From: an uncultured Rothia sp.
GTDB taxonomy: Bacteria; Actinomycetota; Actinomycetes; Actinomycetales; Micrococcaceae
Direction: 5' to 3'
Assembly: GCA_946222285.1 (NCBI GenBank)
Contig: CAMIIP010000001.1
Location: 124,001-188,000 of the forward strand
Length of the DNA stretch: 64,000 bases
Numbering within the stretch: position 1 is the stretch's first letter; every line of letters starts with the position of its first letter. Of this stretch, positions 32,803-42,338 are shown piece by piece. The notes beneath the pieces are model-generated. The model saw nothing but the letters and a program-made list of their open reading frames with translations, was not told the DNA's origin and did not search any database. The translations under genes were made by a program, and so were the position numbers.

Positions 32803-35406
32803 ATGGCTCGCCGTTCCAAGACTTTCCAGAACGACTACCCCACCGACGTCGTCGAAAATATTGTAGATATTGATGTCTCCTCGGAGATGGAAACCAGCTT
32901 TCTTGAATACTCCTATTCGGTGATTTATTCACGTGCCCTGCCCGATGCTCGGGACGGTCTCAAACCTGTACAGCGTCGCATTCTCTATATGATGCAACAA
33001 ATGGGTTTGCGCCCTGATAAGGGTCACGTGAAATCTGCTCGCGTTGTTGGTGAAGTGATGGGTAAGCTCCACCCCCACGGTGATTCGGCGATTTACGATG
33101 CTATGGTGCGCCTCGCGCAACCCTTTGCCATGCGGATGCCGCTGGTTGATGGGCACGGTAATTTCGGTTCCTTGGACGACGGTCCGGCAGCTTCACGCTA
33201 CACTGAAGCTCGTATGGATCCGGCGGCACTAGCATTGACTACAGATCTAGATGAGGACGTCGTTGACTTCGTTCCCAACTACGATAACCAGTTCACCCAG
33301 CCCGCCGTATTGCCTGCGGCCTTTCCCAACCTGCTGGTCAATGGATCCTCGGGTATCGCTGTGGGCATGGCTACCAATATGCCTCCGCACAACCTGCGAG
33401 AAGTCATTGCAGGAGCTCGCCACCTCATAGAAAATCCCGACGCTTCCCTCAAAGACATTATGAAGTTCATTCCCGGCCCCGATCTGCCCTCCGGCGGCAC
33501 GATTGTAGGTTTACAGGGAATCAAAGATGCCTATGAATCCGGCAGGGGGATATTTAAAACCCGAGCCAAGGCAAGTATCGAACAGGTAACATCGCGTAAG
33601 CAGGGTATCGTCATCACCGAACTGCCCTATATGGTGGGTCCCGAAAAAGTCATTGAAAAAATCAAAGACGGCGTGCAGAAGAAAAAGCTGGTGGGCATTT
33701 CAGACGTTGCTGACCTCACCGACCGTAAAAACGGTCTCCGCATGGTGATTGAAATCAAGAATGGCTTTAACCCCCAGGCGATTCTCGCCTCGCTCTATAA
33801 GTTCACGCCGCTAGAAGATTCTTTCGGCATCAACAACGTGGCGCTGGTCGAGGGACAGCCCCATACCCTGGGTCTATTAGATTTGCTCAAGGTTTATGTG
33901 AATCACCGCATTGAGGTAGTGCGCCGTCGTACCCAATTCCGTCTTGCAAAGCGCCAGGATCGCCTGCACCTGGTGGAAGGTCTGCTGATCGCTATCCTGG
34001 ATATCGACGAAGTGATCCAGATTATTCGTAGCTCCGATGAGACTGCTCAGGCACGCGAGCGGCTCATGGCTGTCTTTAATCTCACCGAAATCCAGGCCAA
34101 CCACATTCTTGAACTGCGTCTACGACAGCTCACTAAATATTCGCGCATCGAGGTAGAGAAAGAAAAGGAACAGCTCCTTTCTGACATCGCTGAGCTTGAG
34201 TCGATTCTTGCGCACGAGGCTAAACTTCATGCTCTAGTTTCGCAGGAGCTACAAGAAGTAGCCGACGCCTATGGCACAGACCGCCGAACCAAACTCACCA
34301 ATCGAGACGATATCGAGCAGGCTCTTTCCGCCGTTGCTCCCGATGCCCCCAAGAATAAGAAACTCAATCTTGCCCTGGAAATTGCCGACGATCCCTGCTG
34401 GGTGATTCTTTCTGCTACCGGCATGATGGGACGCACCACCTCGTTAAAGAAGAAGCTGGAGCCACTGAATGATCCGGCCAAACGTATTAAGCACGATGTG
34501 GTTCAGTCTTTTGTGGCGACGACAGCGCGCGGAGAAATCGGCGCCGTCACCTCTACCGGTCGAATGATTCGCCTAAACGTCATGGATATTGCCAGCTTAG
34601 AAGAAAGCGGCGGTACTCCCCTGCTCGCTTCGGGTGTCAAAGCCACTGAGGTAATAAACCTGGCTCGGGAGGAGACACTCATAGGATTGGTTCCTCTTCA
34701 TCAGGTTATTGCGCTGGCAACCGACCAGGGAATCATTAAACGGGTCAATCCCGAATACCCGCTCAACGCTGAAGACTGGGAAGTAATCAAGCTTAAGGCA
34801 CAAGATAAGGTGATTGCCGTTCAGTCCTGCCCCAACGATAACCTCAATATCACGCTGGTCACGGAGCAGGCTAAACTACTTACTTTCGACGCCGCTAAGG
34901 TACGACCCCAGGGTAGATTGGGCGGAGGAATCGCCGGTATCAAGCTCTCAGACGGTGATCGAGTCATTGGGCTGGGTGTCACCTCTCCCGGTGCTTCCGC
35001 GCAGGTGGTGACGGTAACCGATGGTTCCGCTGAAAGCGGTACGGCGGCTTCCGTTAAAGTTGCCGAGCTCTCAGTCTTTCCTGCCAAGGGTCGCGCTACC
35101 GGCGGCGTCCGTGCCCATCGGTTCCTCACCGGCGAGACGAAACTGACTCAGGCATGGGTGGGTATTGGTCCTGCCCGCGCGGCAACCGCAGGCGGAGTAG
35201 CGCGATCGCTTCCCACAGAATTCGGAACGCGCGATGGATCAGGTGTTCCTCTCACTCAAAATATCGCAGTAATCGGTCCCAGCTTCGAACAGACCAAATA
35301 TCTGTTGGAGGCTGCAGGTGCTCAGTCGCTGAGCAAACAAACAACAACTCGGAATCCCCAAAACTCTGCTCCTTCAGAAGATTCTGAGGCGGAATTGCTC
35401 TTCTAA
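32803..35406 (+). CDS. parC: DNA topoisomerase IV subunit A
   Basis: 867 aa type IIA topoisomerase A subunit (breakage-reunion). The quinolone-determining region reads KLHPHGDSAIYDAMVRLAQ and the active tyrosine is in AASRYTEARM. C-terminal beta-pinwheel repeats start near residue 515. It is called ParC rather than GyrA because its partner-like B subunit parE lies 8 kb away, apart from any dnaA/recF/gyrBA context. Ser in HGDS and Ala/Tyr nearby look like a wild-type quinolone pocket. RBS GAAGAGG 7 nt before ATG. Confidence 0.9.
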   Translation: MARRSKTFQNDYPTDVVENIVDIDVSSEMETSFLEYSYSVIYSRALPDARDGLKPVQRRILYMMQQMGLRPDKGHVKSARVVGEVMGKLHPHGDSAIYDAMVRLAQPFAMRMPLVDGHGNFGSLDDGPAASRYTEARMDPAALALTTDLDEDVVDFVPNYDNQFTQPAVLPAAFPNLLVNGSSGIAVGMATNMPPHNLREVIAGARHLIENPDASLKDIMKFIPGPDLPSGGTIVGLQGIKDAYESGRGIFKTRAKASIEQVTSRKQGIVITELPYMVGPEKVIEKIKDGVQKKKLVGISDVADLTDRKNGLRMVIEIKNGFNPQAILASLYKFTPLEDSFGINNVALVEGQPHTLGLLDLLKVYVNHRIEVVRRRTQFRLAKRQDRLHLVEGLLIAILDIDEVIQIIRSSDETAQARERLMAVFNLTEIQANHILELRLRQLTKYSRIEVEKEKEQLLSDIAELESILAHEAKLHALVSQELQEVADAYGTDRRTKLTNRDDIEQALSAVAPDAPKNKKLNLALEIADDPCWVILSATGMMGRTTSLKKKLEPLNDPAKRIKHDVVQSFVATTARGEIGAVTSTGRMIRLNVMDIASLEESGGTPLLASGVKATEVINLAREETLIGLVPLHQVIALATDQGIIKRVNPEYPLNAEDWEVIKLKAQDKVIAVQSCPNDNLNITLVTEQAKLLTFDAAKVRPQGRLGGGIAGIKLSDGDRVIGLGVTSPGASAQVVTVTDGSAESGTAASVKVAELSVFPAKGRATGGVRAHRFLTGETKLTQAWVGIGPARAATAGGVARSLPTEFGTRDGSGVPLTQNIAVIGPSFEQTKYLLEAAGAQSLSKQTTTRNPQNSAPSEDSEAELLF

Positions 35407-35431
35407 ATTCAAGCAAACCTACCCTAAAAAT

Positions 35432-35459
35432 GAGGGCCTGTCCAAATGGACAGGCCCTC
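35432..35459. terminator. Bidirectional terminator between parC and cydDC
   Basis: Perfect 12-bp stem GAGGGCCTGTCC / GGACAGGCCCTC with loop AAAT, between convergent genes. The flanking T-run is weak on both sides. Confidence 0.8.
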
Positions 35460-35472
35460 CTCTATGAAAAGT

Positions 35473-38400
35473 TTACAGTAAGACCGTTCTATCGCAGGCA
35501 GCGATATCGTCTGCCCGGTGAGAAACCAAAATAACCGCCGGATTCTCGTTCTTCCCGCCCCGATTCTTCCAGACGCCCTTGGTACCCTGAGCGACTTCGG
35601 CGATGAGCGCTTTCGCCGCAGGTGCATCCAGATGAGCGGTCGGCTCGTCCATGAGCAAAAGGGGCGATTTAGTCAGTAGCGTTCGAGCAATAGCGATACG
35701 CTGACGTTGCCCACCGGAAACGTAAGAACCACCGGCGCCTACCTGAGTCGCCAACCCTTCGGGCAATGAACGAACAAAATCGCCGAGACCTACTCGTTCC
35801 AATACTCCCAACATTTGTTGTTCACTGGGACGCTGTTGATTATCACTGGCCAAAGCAAGATTATTAGCAATCGATGATTCAAAGATATAGGCTGACTGTG
35901 GGCACCAAGCAGCATACCCGCGGAGTTCATCCTGATTCATCTCCCGACCGTTAATCTTGATGCTGCCAGTTTCTGCTGGGAGAAAACCCAAAAGCGTAGC
36001 CAGAGCGGTTGTCTTTCCCGATCCAGATGCGCCGGTGATTCCCAACCATTGCCCCGAGCTTACCTGGCCATTCAAGCCAGTGAAAACCGGCTCGTCCATT
36101 CCAGGCCAGCGGGTAGAGATATCTTCAATCTCAATGGTAATAGGCGAATTGAGTTTTTTCTTCAACTCTTCAGAATGAGAAGTATCAGCTTCCTCATGAG
36201 TAGCTTTTTGAGAGGTTGCTGTCTCCGAAATCAGAGGACGCATACGAGCTACTAGTTCGGACATAGCGGGCCAGGATCGCAAGGCTTCAACATGATTAGC
36301 TGTCGTTTCAAAAAGCGCCGTGCACATGAGTACCACGATGGCAGCAAGGGGGGCAGAAACTTCACCTTCCCGTACCGGAGTCCACGCAAGAACTACAGTT
36401 CCCAGAGCTGCACCCCACCAGCATAGTACGGTGAGAGCCTGACCAAAACCGGTAGAACCAGAAGCAGCCTGTGTTGCTTCAACGTTCTTTCGATCCTTTT
36501 CCGCAAAGGTGGTAGTTGCAAGATAAGTGAGTCCATTCGCCCGCAACTCTTCGGCAGCGTCCATAGTAGAGACACCGAGCCGTAGAAGTTCTGAAGTTGC
36601 TTCTCGAGCTATCGCATCAGCCCTATGATCAAGATAGAGAATCACTGCAGGGATGATGAAGGTTGCGCCAACCACCGCGATCGCTATCACCGGTAGCGCA
36701 GTAGGCACGGTCAAGAAAGTCACGAAAAGCACCAAAATCATCACCATTAGGTGAGAAGCGATAGGTAGGACGACGCGCGGAAGAGAATCACGTAATTCGT
36801 CAATATCACCTACCAGGTGGTCAAGTATCCTGTCTCCGCGGAGTAAAGAACGGATGGAGAGAACCGTGTGTCCTGCTGATTCCCACGCGCGAACACGCAA
36901 AATGTTGGCAGCGCGTAACACAGTGTTATGAGTTTGAAGCCGTTCTGCATAGCGGGAAGAAGCACGGCCCAACCCAAAAAATCGAACACCAACCACCGCT
37001 ACCATCAAATACATCATGGCAGGTTGTTCAGCGGCTCGTACAATGAGCCAGCCCGATAAAGCAGTAAGGGAAACGGCAAAACACACCGAAAGCACCGATA
37101 GGAGAACAGGAGCTATAGCCTGGTGCATTTTGATTCCGGTAAGCGCCTGAATATCTTTGAGAGTACGGACTATACCGGCAGGCTTTTCTGCTGACTTCAC
37201 CTGTTCGTGAATTGCTTGCTCTTTGCGCGGTGGAGTTTCTTGCGCTGATTCTGCATGCTCGGTAATGGCCTTTTTAAAGGCCGAGAAATCCCAACCGATA
37301 GATTTAGCAGATTTCTTCTCCCAGGTAGTGCCATTAGGACCGACCACAGCTTGAAGGTGGAAATCAGTGCGATAGGTCAACGTTTCATCGTGAGTAACAA
37401 TTAGTAGGGTTGCACCGGTTTTAGCAAGCGCAGCTAAAGAAGCGTTCACGCGTAGAGCTGCCTGAGAATCTAGATGAGCTGTCGGCTCGTCTACCAAAAC
37501 CGTGACGCGTTCCCCAATCTCTTCTAGAGCGTCTACTCGCGAGAGAGTACGGGCAATCGCAAGGCGTCGCATCTGCCCTGCAGAAAGCGACTCGGGCGCT
37601 AAATCAGCAAAATCTTGCAAGCCTACAATTTTAAGGTAGCGCATATAGTGGGAACGTCCGCCTTCAGAGAGAGATAGCGGACCGCTTTCGGTGATGAGAG
37701 TTTGTGCTGCTCGTAACTCTTTTTCTGACCCTATCTGCACGGGGAATCCGTAGAGTGCCACTTCGTTCAAAACGGTAGTAGCGATGAAGGCAGGCGACTG
37801 GCTTACCCATACAACACTACCGGTACCCGACACTTCCCCGCTCACCTTCATGGGCTGAGTGCTACCGGTAGGAAGAAGACCCGGTGCTACCGACCCGTTA
37901 ATTACGCCAAGCAAGGTTGATTTACCGCAACCGGAGTAGCCGGTAATTGCCGTTGTCGTGCCGTGAGGGAAAGAGAAACTTACGTTATCTAATACCTGTG
38001 TTCGTCCGGGGTAGCTGACCGAGACATCTGAGACTTTCAGCTCTTCGCCTTCAAAAGAAACAATGCTCTCTGGTAATGGTTGATTAATAATTTGCTGGGC
38101 CTTGCGCAGGGCTGCAACGCCTTCTTCTGACTGGTGGTAGGCAGATCCGACGTCGCGTAGAGGCTGGTAGCAGTCGGGGGCGAGAAGAAGAACGAAGAGA
38201 GCTACGTCGAGCCCCATCTCGCCATTGACAAGACGTAGACCAATAAAGACAGCAATAACTGCTACCGAAATAGTGGTAATGAGCTCTAGCCAGAAAGATG
38301 ACATAAAAGCAGAGCGCAGGGTGTGCATGGTGGTTTTCCGGTAGCTTTCGCCTAGCTCCCCCATCGCTTGCGTTTGTGAGCGCGCACGCCCTAAGCCCAC

Positions 38401-39126
38401 CAAAACGGGAAGACCTTTGACCAATTCAACGATGTGATCTGACAGCCGTAAAAGCTCACGCTGTGCCTTGGCAGTATCTTCTCGCGTGGTTTTACCAATC
38501 AGTACCATAAACAGCGGAATGAGGGGAACAGTAATGACGATAACAAGAGCGGTGAGCCAATCGTACAGTGCAATCCATAGCAAAAGAATAAGCGGTGTAA
38601 CTACTGAACTGACTATGGCGGTAAGGGTTTTAGAGTAGTAATGATCTACCGCATCAAGCCCGCGTGAGAGCAACACCGCTGTAGCGCCGGTTCCTTCGGG
38701 AGTGTCTGTCCCACCGGTGTTCAACACTCGTTCAATAAGTTTGGATCGAAGTTCAGATTTAACGCCGGTAGCGGCACGTTGAGCGCTATAGCTCAACGCC
38801 CAATCTGCAAGAGCACGAAATATGAGCGCTGTTGCACCTACGCTCACCAGCATCAGCACGCTGGGCTCTTGCCCTAAGGTTGCAATCGCTATACCGTCAA
38901 CCTGAGCTTGAGCATTACCGGTGAAAACCGCCTGTTGTTCAGCGTGCCCGTTAGGATAGGTGGCTCCTTGGAAGAGCGCAGCATAGGTCAAGCGGGCTAG
39001 ATAGGTAAGTGCTGTTCCTAGAACAGCGGCAAAAACCACAGTGGCTAGAGTTTTGACAACGGTCAAGACCGCAAAAAACGCGAGATGAACTTTTGCTTTG
39101 GGCCCAAGGGGTGGACGTCGATCCAT
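35473..39126 (-). CDS. cydDC: Fused CydD-CydC thiol reductant ABC exporter
   Basis: 1217 aa, about twice one CydC or CydD subunit. The first half has six membrane helices and an ATPase with Walker A GYSGCGKS (396-403), signature LSAGQ (514-518), Walker B VLVDE (~543-547) and His579. The second half has membrane helices (~675-930) and an ATPase with Walker A GASGSGKT (1032-1039), VSGGQ (1136-1140), LLLMDE (~1156-1161) and His1203. A charged linker of ~60 residues (610-660) joins them. CydDC exports glutathione/cysteine-type thiols needed to assemble bd oxidase. The first signature departs from LSGGQ. It lies 112 nt downstream of cydB on the same strand, with a hairpin between. Confidence 0.95.
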   Translation of the reverse strand: MDRRPPLGPKAKVHLAFFAVLTVVKTLATVVFAAVLGTALTYLARLTYAALFQGATYPNGHAEQQAVFTGNAQAQVDGIAIATLGQEPSVLMLVSVGATALIFRALADWALSYSAQRAATGVKSELRSKLIERVLNTGGTDTPEGTGATAVLLSRGLDAVDHYYSKTLTAIVSSVVTPLILLLWIALYDWLTALVIVITVPLIPLFMVLIGKTTREDTAKAQRELLRLSDHIVELVKGLPVLVGLGRARSQTQAMGELGESYRKTTMHTLRSAFMSSFWLELITTISVAVIAVFIGLRLVNGEMGLDVALFVLLLAPDCYQPLRDVGSAYHQSEEGVAALRKAQQIINQPLPESIVSFEGEELKVSDVSVSYPGRTQVLDNVSFSFPHGTTTAITGYSGCGKSTLLGVINGSVAPGLLPTGSTQPMKVSGEVSGTGSVVWVSQSPAFIATTVLNEVALYGFPVQIGSEKELRAAQTLITESGPLSLSEGGRSHYMRYLKIVGLQDFADLAPESLSAGQMRRLAIARTLSRVDALEEIGERVTVLVDEPTAHLDSQAALRVNASLAALAKTGATLLIVTHDETLTYRTDFHLQAVVGPNGTTWEKKSAKSIGWDFSAFKKAITEHAESAQETPPRKEQAIHEQVKSAEKPAGIVRTLKDIQALTGIKMHQAIAPVLLSVLSVCFAVSLTALSGWLIVRAAEQPAMMYLMVAVVGVRFFGLGRASSRYAERLQTHNTVLRAANILRVRAWESAGHTVLSIRSLLRGDRILDHLVGDIDELRDSLPRVVLPIASHLMVMILVLFVTFLTVPTALPVIAIAVVGATFIIPAVILYLDHRADAIAREATSELLRLGVSTMDAAEELRANGLTYLATTTFAEKDRKNVEATQAASGSTGFGQALTVLCWWGAALGTVVLAWTPVREGEVSAPLAAIVVLMCTALFETTANHVEALRSWPAMSELVARMRPLISETATSQKATHEEADTSHSEELKKKLNSPITIEIEDISTRWPGMDEPVFTGLNGQVSSGQWLGITGASGSGKTTALATLLGFLPAETGSIKINGREMNQDELRGYAAWCPQSAYIFESSIANNLALASDNQQRPSEQQMLGVLERVGLGDFVRSLPEGLATQVGAGGSYVSGGQRQRIAIARTLLTKSPLLLMDEPTAHLDAPAAKALIAEVAQGTKGVWKNRGGKNENPAVILVSHRADDIAACDRTVLL

Positions 39127-39192
39127 TATTCTTGAGTATTCCTTTGGTGACGAGATGCGAACTGTTCTCTTAGTCTAACGACTCAGTAAAAT

Positions 39193-39227
39193 ATTCGGGA
39201 TCGTTCCGAGAGCGAACGATCCCGAAT
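39193..39227 (-). terminator. Hairpin between cydB and cydDC
   Basis: 14-bp stem ATTCGGGATCGTTC / GAACGATCCCGAAT with a 7-nt loop just after cydB. The following sequence ATTTTACTG has only a short T-run, so it may be a partial terminator or mRNA-processing element that sets the cydAB:cydDC ratio. Confidence 0.6.
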
Positions 39228-39238
39228 CTCTCTTTTCT

Positions 39239-40327
39239 TTAGTGGTGCTGACCGCTCATGTGTGGTGCTTTGAGACGGGCTAGCTCCTGAGGGTCATGAG
39301 CATCTGGGATATGCTCCATTTTCATGCGTTGTCTGAACTGATAGTAGGTCCATCCCTGATAACCAACGATCAACGGAAGCATGATGCAAACAACCCAAGA
39401 CATAACGGTGAGTGTATAGGATGAACTCGATGCGTTACTGATGGTCAGACGGTAGGCAGGATCCAAAGTTGAAGGAAGAACCTGCGGGTACAGTGCTAAG
39501 AAAATACTCATCACTGTGAAGGCCACAAATCCCGATGACGCGACAAAGCTCCAGCCTTCTCGCCCTTTCTGCACAGCAAAGTAGCCACATCCGAGAGCCA
39601 CTACAGCAAGAGCGGCTAGGAGGAAGGTCAGAATCCCAGCGCTGGGACCATCAATCTGCAACCATATCATCCAGATCATAAAAGGTAGAGCCCCAGGGAG
39701 CATCATCTTCGCTTGTACAGAACGTGCCCTATGGCGAATATCGCCGTCCGTTTTGAGGGCAATAAACGCTAGTCCCTGACTCAAAGAGAAACATACTACG
39801 GCTAGTCCACCAATGTAGGTAAAAGGCGATGTAATCCAGGCAAAAATATCGATGGAATTACCCCGAGCGTTCAGAGGTAGCCCGGTGGTAGTGAGTGCGA
39901 GCAAGACGCCCACTAAAAAGGCGATAAAAAAGCTTGACACACTAATCACGGTATTCCAGTTATTTACCCAGCGCACAGAATTTTGTTTGCCACGGTAGTC
40001 AATAGCAACTACCCTCAAAATCAAGAAGACCAGAGCCAGCGTGAGCGGAATATACAGAGCAGAGAAAAGCGAGGCATACCAAAAGGGGAAGGCCGCAAAG
40101 AGTCCCGCCCCGGCAGTAATAAGCCACACTTCATTGCCGTCCCATACCGGACCAATAGTGTTAAGGAGGAGACGGCGTTCTTTTTCTGTCTGTGCAAAAG
40201 GCTTGCTCATCAGCATCCCTACGCCCAAATCGAATCCGTCAAGAATCAAGTAGCCCACAAAAAGTACGCCGATAACAATAAACCAGAGCGTGGGTAGCCA
40301 GGGCTGACCTGCGAAAATTTCAAACAT
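39239..40327 (-). CDS. cydB: Cytochrome bd ubiquinol/menaquinol oxidase subunit II
   Basis: 362 aa, eight or nine membrane helices. The family opening is seen (PWLPTLWFIVIGVLFVGYLILDGFDLGVGML), as is the conserved GPVWDGNEVWLITAGAGLFAAFP block near residues 55-75. It is the second subunit of the bd-type terminal oxidase, which works at low oxygen. Its ATG lies 8 nt after the cydA stop with TAGGGAGAGA as RBS, so the pair is coupled. Confidence 0.95.
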   Translation of the reverse strand: MFEIFAGQPWLPTLWFIVIGVLFVGYLILDGFDLGVGMLMSKPFAQTEKERRLLLNTIGPVWDGNEVWLITAGAGLFAAFPFWYASLFSALYIPLTLALVFLILRVVAIDYRGKQNSVRWVNNWNTVISVSSFFIAFLVGVLLALTTTGLPLNARGNSIDIFAWITSPFTYIGGLAVVCFSLSQGLAFIALKTDGDIRHRARSVQAKMMLPGALPFMIWMIWLQIDGPSAGILTFLLAALAVVALGCGYFAVQKGREGWSFVASSGFVAFTVMSIFLALYPQVLPSTLDPAYRLTISNASSSSYTLTVMSWVVCIMLPLIVGYQGWTYYQFRQRMKMEHIPDAHDPQELARLKAPHMSGQHH

Positions 40328-40335
40328 TTCTCTCC

Positions 40336-41910
40336 CTAGTAAGCGAAAGCTAGGACGTCGCGGTTGTTGCTTTTTTCATCGTCGTCTACAGCCGGCTCAA
40401 CAAGCTCAGGCATGGCTCCGGGTATACCCGAACGTACGAACTTGGTCAAAAGGAATATTTCAACCACAGCAAGAATTCCATATAGAGATCCGAGCGTTAT
40501 CAGTGAGAATAAGATTGTTCCTCCGCCAACTTCTGGCGAAACGCCTGCGGCGGTAAAGAGCATGATTGAGCTGTCTTCTTGGAAATTGGGGGCAACCACA
40601 AAAGGTTGACGACCCATTTCCGTGAAAACCCAACCAGCAGTATTACCAACAAAGGGGAACCAGATAGCAACCAGATGGAAATTTTTAAGAAGCTTAGATT
40701 CTGGAACCGTCCCCACACCCTTTTTGCGGGTTACCCACAGAGCGTACACCGCAACGCACGCGCTCATACCGCCAAAAGTAAACATGCCACGGAAACCGTA
40801 GTAAGTCACCTCGAAGATAGGAGTATAAGTAATTTCTTTACCCGCCAATTCACCGTAAATTTCCGGATTATTGGGATAATGAGTGCCCAATTCAGCACGG
40901 TACTTTTCAAGGAGGGTTTCTACGCCGGGAACAGGTTCGGTGAAGTTTTCATAAGCGAGAAAAGAAAGCAAGCCGGGAATCTCAACGGGGGTAGTGAGAT
41001 GGTCACAGCTTTGGCTTGAAGGATCAACTGAGTAAGAGAAAATGGAGAAAGATGTTCCATCTTCACAAGCGGCTTCTGCTGCTGCCATCTTCATAGGTTG
41101 CTGTTCAATCATAAGCTGAGCTTGAGCGTGACCGGTAAACGCTGTGCCTAAGAAGCCTACGATAGCAACGACAGCACCAAAACGTAGCGAGTAGCGCCAG
41201 GCATGGAAGTCCTCGGTATCGCGGGCACCTTCTGCCTGCTCGCCAATCACTACCTTTCCCTCTTCCACGGTATCAATACCCAGTTGCCGACGATGCCACA
41301 GGTGCCACCAGGATAATCCAACGAGAAAGGCGCCACCTACCAAAAGCGCTCCGGTGAGCACGTGAGGAACAGTGACCAGAGCAGTGCTGTTGAACAACAC
41401 CGCCCAAATATCATTCATGACCGGACGGTCGTTGACCATCTCAATGCCTACCGGGTGTTGCATCCAGGAGTTTGCCACCAAAATAAAGTAAGCAGAAGCC
41501 CACGACCCAGCCACCGCGATGGTGATGGTCCAGGCATGGAGTTTCTTGCCGAGTTTGCCCCATCCGAAAATCCATAAGCCGATGAAAGTGGATTCAAAGA
41601 AGAAAGCGAGTAGACCCTCTAGCGCTAGCGGTGCGCCGAAGACATCACCTACAAAGCGGGAGTATTCACTCCACGCCATGCCGAACTGGAATTCTTGGAC
41701 CAGTCCGGTGGCAACGCCCATAGCAAAGTTGATGATAAAAAGCTTTCCCCAAAATTTGGTGAGCCTTTTATAGCGTTCTAAGCCTGTTTTTGCATAACGC
41801 CAGTGGAAAAATACCACGAGCGGCCCCAATCCCAAGGTCAAAGGAACCATAAAGAAGTGGTAGACGGTTGTTATACCGAACTGCCAGCGAGCAATAAGTA
41901 GAGGGTCCAC
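40336..41910 (-). CDS. cydA: Cytochrome bd oxidase subunit I
   Basis: 524 aa. N-terminal LLIARWQFGITTVYHFFMVPLTLGLG includes the heme-binding His. GVATGLVQEFQFGMAWSEYSRFVGDVFGAPLALEGLLAFFFESTFIGLWIFGW holds the Glu residues of the family. The Q-loop is short (about residues 250-340, as in Gram-positive forms), with GRQPFVV present. It oxidises menaquinol and reduces O2 to water without pumping protons. GTG start with AGAGGAAG. First gene of cydA-cydB-(hairpin)-cydDC. Confidence 0.95.
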   Translation of the reverse strand: MDPLLIARWQFGITTVYHFFMVPLTLGLGPLVVFFHWRYAKTGLERYKRLTKFWGKLFIINFAMGVATGLVQEFQFGMAWSEYSRFVGDVFGAPLALEGLLAFFFESTFIGLWIFGWGKLGKKLHAWTITIAVAGSWASAYFILVANSWMQHPVGIEMVNDRPVMNDIWAVLFNSTALVTVPHVLTGALLVGGAFLVGLSWWHLWHRRQLGIDTVEEGKVVIGEQAEGARDTEDFHAWRYSLRFGAVVAIVGFLGTAFTGHAQAQLMIEQQPMKMAAAEAACEDGTSFSIFSYSVDPSSQSCDHLTTPVEIPGLLSFLAYENFTEPVPGVETLLEKYRAELGTHYPNNPEIYGELAGKEITYTPIFEVTYYGFRGMFTFGGMSACVAVYALWVTRKKGVGTVPESKLLKNFHLVAIWFPFVGNTAGWVFTEMGRQPFVVAPNFQEDSSIMLFTAAGVSPEVGGGTILFSLITLGSLYGILAVVEIFLLTKFVRSGIPGAMPELVEPAVDDDEKSNNRDVLAFAY

Positions 41911-42338
41911 GTCTTCCTCTTTCTGAAGAAATCATGAGCTGTTAAAGATGCAATGAATATCTCAACCGTACCCGTGGTTTCCCCTCGCTTTTCACCGGAG
42001 GCTCAGCGATTGCCGGTATGTTCTCTGTCCTTTCTCCGTCTACCTCTTGACGGGAAAATAAAGGTTACTTTTACCTCAACTTTTTCTGACCGCTATGCAA
42101 TTTATTCACCATTTGGAATGGTGGAAGTTTTCCCACGTCTCCCACATTAATGAAGATAAGCCTTAAAAATGACATTGAAGTTTCTGAATTTTTAGGGCGA
42201 AAAATCTCTTTGCACGCCTCGGCGTTGAGGAGAAAAATACTAAAAATTGAGACATATCACCCCTGGATTCAGGTGATGATTATCATACATAATTTTCTCT
42301 CCTTGCTCGCTCAGATAGGCAGATAAAACCCCTATTTC
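41911..42338. other. Intergenic region upstream of cydA
   Basis: 428 nt. It should hold the cydABDC promoter in its left part. A 65-codon plus-strand ORF at 41953-42150 has no ribosome site and no recognisable product. The right part has a hairpin for mdh. I looked for a Rex-type TGTGAA-n6-TTCACA palindrome and did not find one. Confidence 0.5.
42256..42277 (-). terminator. Possible mdh terminator
   Basis: On the minus strand ATCACCTG...CAGGGGTGAT forms a short bulged hairpin, followed about 10 nt later by ATTTTTAGTATTTTT. It lies 62 nt past the mdh stop. Confidence 0.4.

Noticed and set aside
41953..42150. 65-codon plus-strand ORF upstream of cydA
   Set aside because: No ribosome site, no family resemblance, lies in the cydA promoter region.
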